Made by a program: the position numbers and the translations under genes. This document shows positions 44,434 to 57,814 of a stretch of DNA of 64,000 nt, in pieces. Source of the DNA: Halonotius pteroides (lineage in GTDB: Archaea > Halobacteriota > Halobacteria > Halobacteriales > Haloferacaceae); contig NZ_QMDW01000007.1 of the NCBI RefSeq assembly GCF_003605635.1, positions 83,272-147,271 on the forward strand. Direction: 5' to 3'. The notes under the pieces were generated by a model that made no database searches, had not been told where the DNA came from, and was given only the letters and a program-made list of their open reading frames with translations. Position 1 is the first letter of the stretch. Every line of letters begins with the position of its first letter.

Positions 44434-44880
44434 ATGACGATCTATTTCGAGGATCTGGCTGTCGGTGACGAGTGGACAAGCGAGGAGTACGAGGTCTCCC
44501 AAGACGAGATTATCGAGTTCGCCGAGCAGTACGACCCTCAGTGGTTCCACACCGATCCCGAACGCGCCGCCGAAGAGTCGATCTACGGCAGTCTGATCGC
44601 CGCGGGGTTCCACACGGCGGCAATCTCGACGCGGCTGTTCGTCGACTGTTTTTTGTCTGATACCGCGACGCTCGGTGGGAAGGGAATCGATAAGCTCCGC
44701 TGGCATGAGCCGGTACGGCCGGATGATCGACTCTCGATCCGAGCTGAGATTCTTGAACTCGAAGTCGAAACCGACAGTCGTGGGCTGGCTAACATTCAGA
44801 TCGAGACGGCGAACCAAGACGGCGATGTCGTTTTTTCCATGATTGCCTTGGTGATGTTCGCCCGGCGTGACGAGGCGTAA
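44434..44880 (+). CDS. MaoC family hot-dog dehydratase
   Basis: A 148-residue hot-dog protein. EIIEFAEQYDPQWFHTDPER and SIYGSLIAAGFHTAAISTRL form the catalytic hydratase motif (D, H and G positions), followed by the strand LRWHEPVRPDDRLSIRAEIL. This is the R-specific enoyl-CoA hydratase/MaoC pattern. Likely acts on acyl-CoA thioesters; no acyl-CoA genes adjoin it. Start MTIYFEDL at 44434, 28 bases after gatE stop. Confidence 0.88.
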   Translation: MTIYFEDLAVGDEWTSEEYEVSQDEIIEFAEQYDPQWFHTDPERAAEESIYGSLIAAGFHTAAISTRLFVDCFLSDTATLGGKGIDKLRWHEPVRPDDRLSIRAEILELEVETDSRGLANIQIETANQDGDVVFSMIALVMFARRDEA

Positions 44881-44948
44881 AATCACCCGCCGAAACCGCC
44901 GCCACCGACCGTGGTCTGCCGTCACACGGTCGACAGGGTTTGAAAGCG

Positions 44949-44957
44949 CTTTTATGC
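44949..44957 (+). promoter_or_regulatory. TATA box of the rpl7ae operon
   Basis: CTTTTATGC is centred about 27 bases before 44981, predicting a transcript that begins just at the 5' arm of the structured leader. Confidence 0.55.
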
Positions 44958-44982
44958 AGGTGTCGCAAACGACGGGGTACAG

Positions 44983-45056
44983 CCTATCCGGGTTGATGAT
45001 ACGCCTCGCCGTCAGGGATCTACCGTTTGGCGAGGTTGTGTGAGCCCGAGGATAGG
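44983..45056 (+). promoter_or_regulatory. structured rpl7ae leader, kink-turn-like
   Basis: A long hairpin ends 12 bases before the rpl7ae ATG. Outer stem CCTATC/GATAGG (44983-44988 with 45051-45056) and CGGG/CCCG (44989-44992 with 45045-45048, AG bulge) continue into an asymmetric internal loop with UUGAUGA (44993-44999) facing GUGAG (45040-45044). Inner stem CCTCGCC/GGCGAGG (45004-45010 with 45029-45035) closes an 18-base loop. UGAUGA opposite UGA is the box C/D-style kink-turn that L7Ae binds; the register carries an extra unpaired base, so the fit is imperfect. Confidence 0.5.
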
Positions 45057-45068
45057 GAGAGGAAAACT

Positions 45069-45431
45069 ATGGCAGTTTACGTAAATTACGAAACCCCAGC
45101 CGACCTCGAAGAGCGTGCACTTGACGCCCTTGAGGTCGCCCGAGACACAGGCAGCGTCAAGAAAGGAACCAACGAGACCACGAAGGCAGTCGAGCGTGGC
45201 AACGCCCAGCTCATCTTCGTCGCCGAGGATGTCTCGCCCGAAGAGATCGTGATGCACCTCCCCGAACTCGCCGAGGAGAAGGGCATCCCGGTCATCTTCG
45301 TCGAGACCCAAGACGACGTTGGCCACGCCGCCGGCCTCGAGGTCGGCAGTGCCGCGGCCGCCGTTGTCAGCGCCGGCGACGCCAGCGACGACATCGAAGA
45401 CATCGCCGAGAAGGTCGAGGAACTCAACTAA
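45069..45431 (+). CDS. rpl7ae: ribosomal protein aL7ae (kink-turn binding)
   Basis: A 120-residue L7Ae: [40 protein letters not shown] and [20 protein letters not shown] are the RNA-binding blocks. Besides the 50S subunit it is a core part of box C/D and H/ACA RNPs and RNase P, binding kink-turns. Start [10 protein letters not shown] at 45069; the frame opens 14 codons earlier within the leader structure. First gene of rpl7ae-rps28e-rpl24e-ndk. Confidence 0.96.
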   Translation: MAVYVNYETPADLEERALDALEVARDTGSVKKGTNETTKAVERGNAQLIFVAEDVSPEEIVMHLPELAEEKGIPVIFVETQDDVGHAAGLEVGSAAAAVVSAGDASDDIEDIAEKVEELN

Positions 45432-45437
45432 CCACCC

Positions 45438-45665
45438 ATGAGCGCAGAAGAGGAGACAACTGGCGACTCGACGGCCGCTGAGGTCATCGAGGTCGTCGGC
45501 AAAACCGGGATGCACGGCGAGGCCATGCAGGTCAAATGCCGCATCCGCGAAGGCTCGAACAAGGGCCGCATCATCACGCGCAACGTGTTGGGCCCGATCC
45601 GCGAGGGCGACGTGCTCCAACTGCGGGAGACCCAGCGCGATGCCGACTCAATCGGAGGCCAATAA
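45438..45665 (+). CDS. rps28e: ribosomal protein eS28
   Basis: A 75-residue OB-fold protein. [20 protein letters not shown] followed by [20 protein letters not shown] is the defining eS28 block, located at the mRNA exit region of the 30S subunit. Only 6 bases after rpl7ae and 2 before rpl24e, so translationally linked. The N-terminal 14 residues are an acidic extension common in haloarchaea. Confidence 0.95.
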   Translation: MSAEEETTGDSTAAEVIEVVGKTGMHGEAMQVKCRIREGSNKGRIITRNVLGPIREGDVLQLRETQRDADSIGGQ

Positions 45666-45667
45666 CG

Positions 45668-45859
45668 ATGGTTGAAACGCGAACGTGTGACTACTCAGGC
45701 GAAGAGATCGAGCCCGGCACGGGGACGATGTTCGTCAAGAAAGACGGCACGATCCTCCATTTCAAGGACTCGAAAGCTGAGAAGAACTACCGACTCGGTC
45801 GTGAAGCCCGCGACCTCGAATGGACCGAGGCTGGCCGCAACGACGGCGGCCAACAGTAA
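45668..45859 (+). CDS. rpl24e: ribosomal protein eL24, zinc-ligand-poor form
   Basis: A 63-residue eL24. The fold is recognisable (TRTCDYSGEEIEPGTGTMFV, LGREARDLEWTEAG), but only one of the four expected zinc cysteines remains: CxxC is CDYS and the second CxxC segment reads FKDSKAEKNY. Such C-minus ribosomal proteins are known as variants of zinc-ribbon families. It binds the large subunit near the intersubunit face. Neighbours rps28e and ndk are normal, so this is not a pseudogene. Confidence 0.92.
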   Translation: MVETRTCDYSGEEIEPGTGTMFVKKDGTILHFKDSKAEKNYRLGREARDLEWTEAGRNDGGQQ

Positions 45860-45883
45860 GCCCCCACGGAGCATACCCTTCAT

Positions 45884-46348
45884 ATGTCCTACGACGAGCG
45901 AACCTTTGTGATGGTGAAACCGGACGGTGTCCAGCGTGGCTTGATCGGTGAGATCATCTCACGGTTCGAGCAGCGGGGGCTGAAGCTCGTCGGAGCCAAG
46001 GCACTCCAGCTTGACGATGAGCGTGCGAAAACGCATTACAGCGAACACGAAGGCAAACCCTTCTTTGAGGGCTTGATCGAGTTCATCACCTCCGGCCCGG
46101 TCTTTGCGATGGTCTGGGAGGGGAAAGATGCGACCCGGCAGGTGCGTCGGATGGTCGGCGCAACCGATCCCGCCGAAGCTGCGCCGGGGACGATCCGTGG
46201 CGACTACGGCCTTGATCTGGGTCGCAACGTGATCCACGCCTCAGACCACGAGGATGAGGGCGCAAATGAGGATGAGATCGCGGTGTTTTTCGACGACGCG
46301 GAACTGCTTGACTACGAGCAGGCGACCGACGAGTGGCGCTACGAGTAG
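45884..46348 (+). CDS. ndk: nucleoside diphosphate kinase
   Basis: A 154-residue NDK. Active-site histidine H118 is in [20 protein letters not shown], the Kpn loop and [20 protein letters not shown] are intact, and DGLRxxM-type helices follow. Catalyses gamma-phosphate transfer between NTPs. Last gene of the rpl7ae cluster, 24 bases after rpl24e, a long-standing archaeal gene order. Confidence 0.96.
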   Translation: MSYDERTFVMVKPDGVQRGLIGEIISRFEQRGLKLVGAKALQLDDERAKTHYSEHEGKPFFEGLIEFITSGPVFAMVWEGKDATRQVRRMVGATDPAEAAPGTIRGDYGLDLGRNVIHASDHEDEGANEDEIAVFFDDAELLDYEQATDEWRYE

Positions 46349-46379
46349 CGACCCGCCGCGGCGTCCGCTGACCGCGCTG

Positions 46380-47882
46380 TCATTCGACACCAGTAATCTC
46401 GATGCGGAACCCACCGGTCTTGCTGTCAGCAACCTCCACGCCCCACCCGTGTGCAGCCGCGATTTCACTGACGATGTAGAGCCCCAAGCCGGTTCCCTCA
46501 CGGCGTGTCGTGTGGCCCCGCTCAAGGATCGCCTCGCGGTCGTCGGCTGGCACTCCAGGGCCGTTGTCGGCAACAAAAAAGCCGCCATCACAGTCGCCGA
46601 CCGTGATCGTCACCGCGACATCGGCGTGGTCGACACTGTTGCGAAAGAGGTTTTCAAGCAGCTGGCGGAGTCGGCTCCGGTCGGCGGTGAATGTGCGCGC
46701 TGTCTCAACGTTCAGGCTTGCCGACTCGGTTGATAGGTGCGCCCAACACTCGCGGGCGACCGTCTCAAGACTGACCGCCTCGGCATCGTCGACCTCTTCG
46801 CCCTGTGTGGCCAAGACCAGTAGATCGTCGATCAACTGTTCCATCCGGTCGACAGCCCGCTCAGCGCGCTCGAAGTGCTCAGCCTCGCCTGTCTCCTCGG
46901 CCAACTCCAGTGAGCTCCCAACCACGTGTAGTGGGTTTCGGAGGTCATGGCTGGCGATGCTGGCGAACTCTGCAAGCCGCTCATTTTGGGCCTCAAGCCG
47001 CTGCTGTGTCGCTCGCTGCTCGGTGATATCGACGTAGTGTTCGATCCGGCCGCCGGCGTATGGGCCGTCCGGAATCGGGTAACTGGAGTGTTCGAGCCAC
47101 CGATCATCGCGGCTGTCGTCGCCGACGACATGGCAGGTGAACTGCTCGGCGTATGTGTTGTCATCGTAGGTGGCACAGACAGTCTCGGCAAACCGATCCG
47201 GCTCGGCAAAGATGTGTTTGAGCTCGGTACTGATCAGCCGTCGCTTATCCTTTCGGAGAATTTCCTCACGATCGACGCCAAAATACTCCTCGATGCCGTC
47301 GTTAACCCAGACGACCGAAAAATCATCGTCGAGAACGAAGATACCGACGGATGAGATAGCTAACACATCCTCGATAAGCGATCGATATGCGGGGACAGGA
47401 GTAGCCGCCCCCGACTTGTCGTCATGTGTTGTCCCGTTATCGTCTACCGGTTTGTGACGGTGATCGTTTGGGGTCTGCGTGTCTGTGTCCTCGTGAGTCG
47501 GCGTGACACGGTCGGTCGTTGCTGTACCGTTGACGACGGCATGGATCCGCTCTGCCAATGTCATCGTGTGGTTTGGGGGGAGGTCATCCTCGTCGCCGGT
47601 GGTTGCAGCATCCTCGCCTTCGACAACGACCGGCGGTGGTGCAAGCAGTCTCGGACACCCAGGGGCGGCGTTCCACAATCGGTTCAACGCTGTGTTAGCG
47701 GCTTCGGTAACCACCCGATGGCTGAGAACAATACAGTCAGCCGCGTTTGCCGACAGCCACGCACAGCCCTCGGCTACGCTGTCGGTCGATACCACATCGA
47801 ACGGATCGCGATCGGCCAGCGGCGACGATGTCGATCCAGCCGTCACATCACCGATATAGAGGACGCGGATCGATGCAGGCAT
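46380..47882 (-). CDS. histidine kinase with pseudo-receiver and PAS
   Basis: A 500-residue soluble kinase. The N-terminal 115 residues look like a receiver domain (VLYIGDVTAGSTSSPLADRD, DCIVLSHRV), but the phosphoacceptor Asp is replaced (LSHRV where LDxxM is expected), so it may sense without phosphorylation. A low-complexity acidic linker follows, then a PAS domain (about 165-285, DVLAISSVGIFVLDDDFSVV) with PAC strands. The kinase core has FASIASHDLRNPLHVVGSSL, LLENLFRNSVDHA, VADNGPGVPADDREAILERG and GTGLGLYIVSEIAAAHGWGV. AT-rich promoter sequences (TATTATATAAATACG on minus) lie upstream. Convergent with ndk. Confidence 0.88.
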   Translation of the reverse strand: MPASIRVLYIGDVTAGSTSSPLADRDPFDVVSTDSVAEGCAWLSANAADCIVLSHRVVTEAANTALNRLWNAAPGCPRLLAPPPVVVEGEDAATTGDEDDLPPNHTMTLAERIHAVVNGTATTDRVTPTHEDTDTQTPNDHRHKPVDDNGTTHDDKSGAATPVPAYRSLIEDVLAISSVGIFVLDDDFSVVWVNDGIEEYFGVDREEILRKDKRRLISTELKHIFAEPDRFAETVCATYDDNTYAEQFTCHVVGDDSRDDRWLEHSSYPIPDGPYAGGRIEHYVDITEQRATQQRLEAQNERLAEFASIASHDLRNPLHVVGSSLELAEETGEAEHFERAERAVDRMEQLIDDLLVLATQGEEVDDAEAVSLETVARECWAHLSTESASLNVETARTFTADRSRLRQLLENLFRNSVDHADVAVTITVGDCDGGFFVADNGPGVPADDREAILERGHTTRREGTGLGLYIVSEIAAAHGWGVEVADSKTGGFRIEITGVE

Positions 47883-47978
47883 TACCTGTAGTGCAAACAG
47901 CAAGAATAAAATAATGCCGATTGCTGTCGATGTTTAAACAAGATATCGTATTTATATAATAGGTAACTGGTGAAACGG

Positions 47979-49073
47979 TTATACGACGCCCATTTGTTCG
48001 AGTCGTTCCGGAAGGTAGGTTTCGGTCACGAAGTCAAGTCCGTTGGCCGCCAGCGACTGCTGTTCGGCCTTTTTGCCGATGTCGAGTTGGAGTTCGATCT
48101 GTTCTTCCCAGTAGTCGGTCTGGAAGCGTGGATCGGTGAGTTCGGATTCGAGGGCGTTGATATCGGAATCAGCCAGTGGATCGGTCGGCAGATCGTACTC
48201 GACGATATCTGTCGGCTGGATGCCGACGTAGCGCGCTTCCGGCGTGGCGAGATGTTCCGAGAGGTGGGCGGATTTGATCGAGCCGTAGGCGACCGAGCCG
48301 TAGATCCGGTACGACCACGGGTCGCCGTCACAGAAGACCACAACGGGCAGGTCAAGTTCGTCGTGGAGCCGTTTGGTGATCCGGCGGGTCGCTCTGGCGG
48401 GCTGGCCCTTGAGATGGACGACAAGACAGTTGTACTGCTCGTCGAACCCGTTTTCGATCAGTCGGTCGCGCATGCCGCCGGTCTCGACACAGAGGACAAA
48501 GTCGATGTCAGCATCGAGAAACTCGATGGTGTCGGGGTTGTTCGGGATCTGGTAGCCGCCCTCGCCGACATCCTTCTGACAGTGAATCTCGCGTTCGCCG
48601 CGGCGGGTCTGTTCGCGCAACTCCAGCGGCCCCATCAGCGTCGCGCCCGACTCCTCCGGGCGCATGTGGAAGTCCTCGCGGGTGACCTCCGAGACGATCT
48701 CAAGATCCTCGATCAGCTGATTGGACTCATCCTGATCGGAGAAATGGGCTTCCTCGTTGTCCCACGACTCCGAGAGGTAGTAGAGTTCACGCAGCGTCGA
48801 GGAGCGACCCTGATCGAGTTGCTCGGCGAGGAACTCGATGGTGTAGATGGCTTTCAGCAGCTTGCGGGCACCACGGACGGAGTTCGCGCTGCGGGTCGAT
48901 GTGCGATCACCATAGACCCAGACCCCAGAGTCGGGGTCGTACTCGATGTTGCTTTTCGTCCGGGTTGGCAGCGTCATCTGTGGGATGTCGCCGCCGGCAA
49001 ACTGGTCGTAAAACTCCGCGGCAAGGTCGATAAGCTGTTCGCGGGCGCGTTCTTCGTTGAGTTTCGTGCTCAT
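47979..49073 (-). CDS. top6A: DNA topoisomerase VI subunit A
   Basis: A 364-residue TopoVI A subunit. The winged-helix/CAP domain carries the catalytic tyrosine in [18 protein letters not shown] (Y98/Y99). The Toprim domain supplies E in [14 protein letters not shown] and DxD in [15 protein letters not shown]. It cleaves both DNA strands for type IIB strand passage and decatenation, together with Top6B immediately upstream (15-base gap). Length matches the family. Confidence 0.95.
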   Translation of the reverse strand: MSTKLNEERAREQLIDLAAEFYDQFAGGDIPQMTLPTRTKSNIEYDPDSGVWVYGDRTSTRSANSVRGARKLLKAIYTIEFLAEQLDQGRSSTLRELYYLSESWDNEEAHFSDQDESNQLIEDLEIVSEVTREDFHMRPEESGATLMGPLELREQTRRGEREIHCQKDVGEGGYQIPNNPDTIEFLDADIDFVLCVETGGMRDRLIENGFDEQYNCLVVHLKGQPARATRRITKRLHDELDLPVVVFCDGDPWSYRIYGSVAYGSIKSAHLSEHLATPEARYVGIQPTDIVEYDLPTDPLADSDINALESELTDPRFQTDYWEEQIELQLDIGKKAEQQSLAANGLDFVTETYLPERLEQMGVV

Positions 49074-49088
49074 GGGTCTGGTTGTAGT

Positions 49089-51536
49089 TCAGGCATTTAG
49101 GGTCAGCTTCTCGGTTTCGACGCCATCGACGGTGATATCGAAGTCCGCGTCGTCGCCAACAGTGTAGCTGAGTTTCGTTTCTTCGCCGGCCGACAGCGAC
49201 GGCGACCACCGAATGAACCACTCGCCGTCGAGGTCGACGACATCGGCTCCGTCGCCCTCGACATCGCTTGGCTCGACCGAGACGATCTCCGTGATCTCGG
49301 GTGTTTCAGCGCGATCAGAGTAGTTCTCCACGTGGAGCGTCACAGTGCTGTCGTCGATCTCGCGGTCGATACAGAGATTGTTCATGATCCGGCCCATCGC
49401 GGCGTCGATGTTCGGTCGCTTCTGGTCGGTCACCTCCGCGACCTTGTCGGCCATCTCCGGAAGGATCTGGCTGAGGACGCTCTGTTTCTGCTGGCGTTTC
49501 TCAAGGGAACGTCGCTTGTTGAGATAGGATTTGAGTTCGCGGGCGGCCTCCCGGATCGCCAGCTCGATTTCGTCTTCGATCTCCGGAATATTGGCGATCG
49601 CGTCCTTCGATTCGCTGGTGAACGGCACATTCGTTGAGGCGACGTGGATCATCAAGACGGCCGGCCCGTTCGGCAGGCCGCTTCCGCCGGGTTGGTCAAG
49701 CCCGTAGTTCCGCCAGCCGATCCCTTTGACCGCATCTGTCGAGCTACAGGCACCTTGTTGGTAGACCAGCGGGACGCGGTTGGCAAATCGCAGGAGGTCG
49801 ATTGTACCCTCCGACCGGAGATCGTCGCCGTAGGCGATGCCGGCTTCGACGATAAACGGGTCACCGCCATGAACCTCGGCATCTCGCGTTGCTGCAGCGT
49901 AAAAGTCGGCGTCGTACTCCTTTCGAAGCCCGGCCTCGACGAGGTCGGCGGTGATCGGCGAGAGGCAGTCGGTCGGCGGCGCGAGGATGTCGGTCGCCCG
50001 CATCGCCTCCAAGAGTTTGCTGGCCGTATCGCGGTCACCGTCGATCGCGCTGATCTTCGGTACCTCGTCGGGAACCGTTTGGGCGGCCGTCCACAGCGCG
50101 TCGGTGATCTTCTCGCGGGCGGTCTCGCCGAGGGTCACGTCGTCGTACTCGACGGTCGCATCGGCGGCCGCCGCAACCATCGCCGACAGGTCGTCGTATG
50201 TCACTCGGAACCGTCTGTCATCGTCGTCGCCGAGCCCATCGGCACGGCGAGCCAATCGCTCGGCGAGGGCTTGGACGGTTTCGTCGTCCTTTCGGCTGCT
50301 TGTAGCGTTGTCAACGAGCCCATACAACCCGGGTGTGAGGTGGTCGCGGCCCGGTTCATCGCCGTTTGTCGTCTCATCGTCATCGAAGGCGGTGAGTTCG
50401 CCCCATGCGGCGTCGACGGCGTTTTTCCTGACCGTCGCTCCGAAGGTGCGGCCGGTGTCGGCCTCAACATTGTCGGCGATCTCGGTGACGATCTCCTCCA
50501 ACTCGCTGTACGCCGTGCGATCCCGGCCGCGTAGCGCCGATTCGATCGCCTCGGCGAACGCCTCAGTTGCCTCAGCACCCTTGTTCGAGACAGCCTCGGT
50601 GACCGCGCCCTTGGTGTCGACGCCGGCTGCTGGGGTCGGCCACGCGAGCTCCCGACCAACGTGGCGGTCGCGGAAGCTATCGAGCACCTTGTCGGCGGTT
50701 TTCTTCCCGACCCGGGTGAACTCTTCTTGTAAAAACCCGGAGACAGAGTAGGATTCGGTCGCGTCGACCATCTTGATCAGCGTCCCGAGTTCGACGCCGT
50801 GGGGGTGCGGGCGAATCTCGCTTGTCTCGGCCGGGAGTTGGTCGGTGCCGCGCTCGAATTTGAGCGGCTCGTCGAGGCCAGGCTCCCGCAGTTCAATCCG
50901 GGCGTGAGGGTTGACAACGGCGGTGTTTTTGATGTACTGGTGGAGCTGCTGGCGGGCCCGCATGTTGGCCTCCATCTCCAGTTCGATGCGGGTGCCGTGG
51001 GTACGATCCCACGTTGTTGTCTCCGAATCCCGTATTTCAGGCTCGTTGGTGTCGGTGTCAATGATGAGCTCGAAGTATTCGGCCTGATCAGACTCCTGTG
51101 TTCGGCTGGTGATCTTGGCGGGTTTGCCGCTGGTCAGCTGTGAGTAGAGAACGGCCGCCGAGATACCAATCCCCTGTTGACCGCGGTTTTGCTCACGGGC
51201 ATGGAACCGCGAGCCGTACAGCAGTTTGCCGAAAATCTTCGGGACTTGGTCTTTCGTAATTCCGGGGCCGTTGTCCTCGACGATGACGCGGTAGTAGTCG
51301 CCGACCTCGGTGATCTCAACGTAGATGTCGGGTTTGATCCCGGCTTCCTCGGTGGCGTCTAAGGCGTTGTCGACGGCCTCCTTGACCGCGGTAACCAGCC
51401 CGCGGGCACCGGAGTCGAAGCCGAGCATGTGCTTGTTCTTTTCGAAGAACTCGGCGATAGAGATCTCGCGTTGGCCTTTCGCCAACTCCTCGGCGATCCC
51501 TTCGTCGGCACCGAGTTCCGCCTGAAATGAGGTCAT
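49089..51536 (-). CDS. top6B: DNA topoisomerase VI subunit B
   Basis: An 815-residue ATPase subunit with GHKL domain: N-box [21 protein letters not shown]1 [14 protein letters not shown] and [20 protein letters not shown]. Next is the H2TH helix region ([20 protein letters not shown]), the transducer with switch lysine region and the C-terminal Ig-like domain ([20 protein letters not shown]). Longer than methanogen Top6B because of an acidic insert (about 335-460) usual in haloarchaea. Divergent from gyrB across 127 bases. Confidence 0.95.
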   Translation of the reverse strand: MTSFQAELGADEGIAEELAKGQREISIAEFFEKNKHMLGFDSGARGLVTAVKEAVDNALDATEEAGIKPDIYVEITEVGDYYRVIVEDNGPGITKDQVPKIFGKLLYGSRFHAREQNRGQQGIGISAAVLYSQLTSGKPAKITSRTQESDQAEYFELIIDTDTNEPEIRDSETTTWDRTHGTRIELEMEANMRARQQLHQYIKNTAVVNPHARIELREPGLDEPLKFERGTDQLPAETSEIRPHPHGVELGTLIKMVDATESYSVSGFLQEEFTRVGKKTADKVLDSFRDRHVGRELAWPTPAAGVDTKGAVTEAVSNKGAEATEAFAEAIESALRGRDRTAYSELEEIVTEIADNVEADTGRTFGATVRKNAVDAAWGELTAFDDDETTNGDEPGRDHLTPGLYGLVDNATSSRKDDETVQALAERLARRADGLGDDDDRRFRVTYDDLSAMVAAAADATVEYDDVTLGETAREKITDALWTAAQTVPDEVPKISAIDGDRDTASKLLEAMRATDILAPPTDCLSPITADLVEAGLRKEYDADFYAAATRDAEVHGGDPFIVEAGIAYGDDLRSEGTIDLLRFANRVPLVYQQGACSSTDAVKGIGWRNYGLDQPGGSGLPNGPAVLMIHVASTNVPFTSESKDAIANIPEIEDEIELAIREAARELKSYLNKRRSLEKRQQKQSVLSQILPEMADKVAEVTDQKRPNIDAAMGRIMNNLCIDREIDDSTVTLHVENYSDRAETPEITEIVSVEPSDVEGDGADVVDLDGEWFIRWSPSLSAGEETKLSYTVGDDADFDITVDGVETEKLTLNA

Positions 51537-51543
51537 GCTATGA

Positions 51544-55271
<3,728 letters not shown>

Positions 55272-55272
<1 letters not shown>

Positions 55273-57797
55273 TGAGCACAGATCTACCTGAGAATTCAGA
55301 CGTAGACGCCGCACGCATCGAAACCGCCCGGATCGAAGACGAGATGGAGCAGTCCTACATCGATTATGCGATGTCAGTCATCGCCGGGCGCGCACTACCG
55401 GACGTTCGTGACGGGCTCAAACCCGTCCATCGCCGTATCCTGTATGCGATGCATGAGGCTGGCGTGTCGGCTGGCTCAGCCCACCGCAAGAGCTCCTCGA
55501 TCGTCGGCGAGACGATGGGTGATTTCCACCCGCACGGTGATAGCGCGATCTACGATACCCTCGCCCGGATGGCACAGGATTTCTCGATGCGGTACCCACT
55601 TGTCGACGGCCAAGGCAACTTCGGCTCCGTCGACGGCGATCCACCGGCGGCGATGCGCTACACGGAGGCCCGCATGGCCCCCATCGCCGAGGAGTTGCTG
55701 GCCGACATCGACAAGGACACCGTCGACTTCAGCGCGAACTACGACGACCGCCTGCAGGAACCCGACGTGTTGCCGTCGGCGTTCCCCAATCTGCTGGTCA
55801 ACGGCTCTTCCGGGATCGCTGTCGGGATGTCGACAAACATTCCGCCGCACAACCTCGGTGAGGTGATCGATGCGACCGTCCATCTCATCAACAACCCCGA
55901 GGCGACCGTCGAGGATCTGATGGAGCACGTCAAGGGGCCGGATTTCCCAACCGGTGCCAACATCGTCGGCCGGGGCGGCGTCCACTCGGCGTACAAGACC
56001 GGCCGCGGTCGTGTTCGCGTTCGCGCCGAGTTTGAGGTCGACGACGAGGACGGTCGAATCGTCATTACCGAACTCCCGTTCCAAGAGAACAAAGCCCGTC
56101 TTGTCGAACGGATCGCCGACGATGTCAACGAGGGTAAACTTGAGGGGATTCGTGATCTCCGCGACGAATCCGACCGCGACGGGATCCGGGTCGTCATCGA
56201 TCTTAAACGCGACGCGATGGCTGATGTGGTCAAAAATCAACTACTGGAGAGCCATCTGGAATCAACCTTCGGCGTCATCAACCTCGCCTTGGTCGATGGC
56301 GCGCCACAGGTACTCGACCTGCGGGAGACGATTCAACACTACCTCGATCACCGCCGTGAGGTCGTCCGCCGACGTTCACAGTACGAACTCGACGAGGCCG
56401 AGGATCGCGCCCACATTCTCGAGGGGCGGCTGACCGCGCTCAACAACGTCGACGCTGTCGTTGAGACGATCCAAGACGCCGACGATCGTGACGCCGCGAA
56501 GGCTGCGCTGCGTGAGCAGTTCGACTTCTCGGCGGAACAGGTCACTCACATCGTCTCGATGCAGCTTGGGTCGCTGACATCGATGGAGGCCCAGGCGATC
56601 AAAGACGAGTATGGGGCGGTGCAGGCCCGCATCGAGCGACTCGAAGAGATTCTGCACAACGAGAGCGAACTACTCGGTGTCATCGAATCGGAACTACTCG
56701 AAATCAAAGACGAATACGACGACGAGCGACGCACCTCCTTTATCGAAGATACCGACACCGTCGCTCACGAGGATCTCATCCCAGAGGAGGATATCGTCGT
56801 CGCCATGTCCGAGGATGATTACATCAAGCGGATGCCGCTGTCGACGTTCTCCGCACAGAACCGCGGTGGCAAGGGGATCATCGGCACCGATCTCAAGGAC
56901 GGCGATACGGTCTCCTCGGTGTTTGTTGCCAACACGCATGACTACCTGCTTTGTTTCACCAACCATGGGCAGATCTACAAGCTCCGTGGGTTCCAGATCC
57001 CCGAGATGGGCCGCACCGCCCGCGGGAAATCCGCGGTCAACATCCTTGATCTGGATGACGGCGAGGAGTTGACCGCGGTCGTCAACACCGACGACATCGC
57101 CGACGAATCCTTCGACGGCCAGCGGTATCTGACGATGGTGACCCGCGATGGCTACATCAAACGCACCGACGTCGACGAGTTCCAGAATATCCATACCTCA
57201 GGGATCCGCGCAATCCGCCTAGAAGACGACGACGAGCTTGTTGACGTGGAGGTCACCGACGGCGACCGAACGCTCGTTGTGACGACGGCCGGCGGCATGT
57301 CGATTCGGTTCGATGAGGACGATGTCCGCGCGATGGGCCGGAGCGCACGCGGTGTCCGTGGGATCGACCTGCAGAACGACGATACAGTCGCCGGCGTCGC
57401 CGCCGTCGCCGCCGACCGTCACAACTGGGTGTTGACAGTCACGAAAAACGGCTACGGTAAGCGATCCGATATCGGTGAGTACCGCGTCCAATCCCGCAAC
57501 GGAAAAGGGTTGATCGATATCAAAACAGCGGGGCGTAACGGCCCAGTCTGTGCGATGGAAACCGTTGGGGCAGGCGACCATCTGGTCGTGATGAGTGAGT
57601 CGGGGCAGATCATGCGTACGCCCGTCGAGGACATCTCGACAGTCGGCCGCAATACGATGGGTGTGACCGTGATGGATCTCGCTGGGGCTGATCGTGTCGC
57701 CTGTCTCGATGTGATCCCACACGAGATGGTCACCGACGAATCGGAGACCGACGTAGATATGACAGCTGATCCCGAGGCTGCCCCGAGCGACGACTAA
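55272..57797 (+). CDS. gyrA: DNA gyrase subunit A
   Basis: An 841-residue GyrA. The catalytic tyrosine is Y130 in [20 protein letters not shown]; the helix-turn-helix and QRDR region are [20 protein letters not shown]. The GyrA box of the C-terminal beta-pinwheel is [19 protein letters not shown] (Q-N-R-G-G-K-G), proving a gyrase rather than Topo IV. Six beta-pinwheel repeats follow (e.g. [20 protein letters not shown]). Start overlaps the gyrB stop by one base. Confidence 0.96.
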
Positions 57798-57814
57798 CGA
57801 ATGATGAGTCGCCA

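Noticed and set aside
44989..45044. A free-standing box C/D guide RNA rather than a leader
   Set aside because: No clear second C'/D' boxes or guide spacing; the location directly before rpl7ae and the TATA placement favour an mRNA leader.
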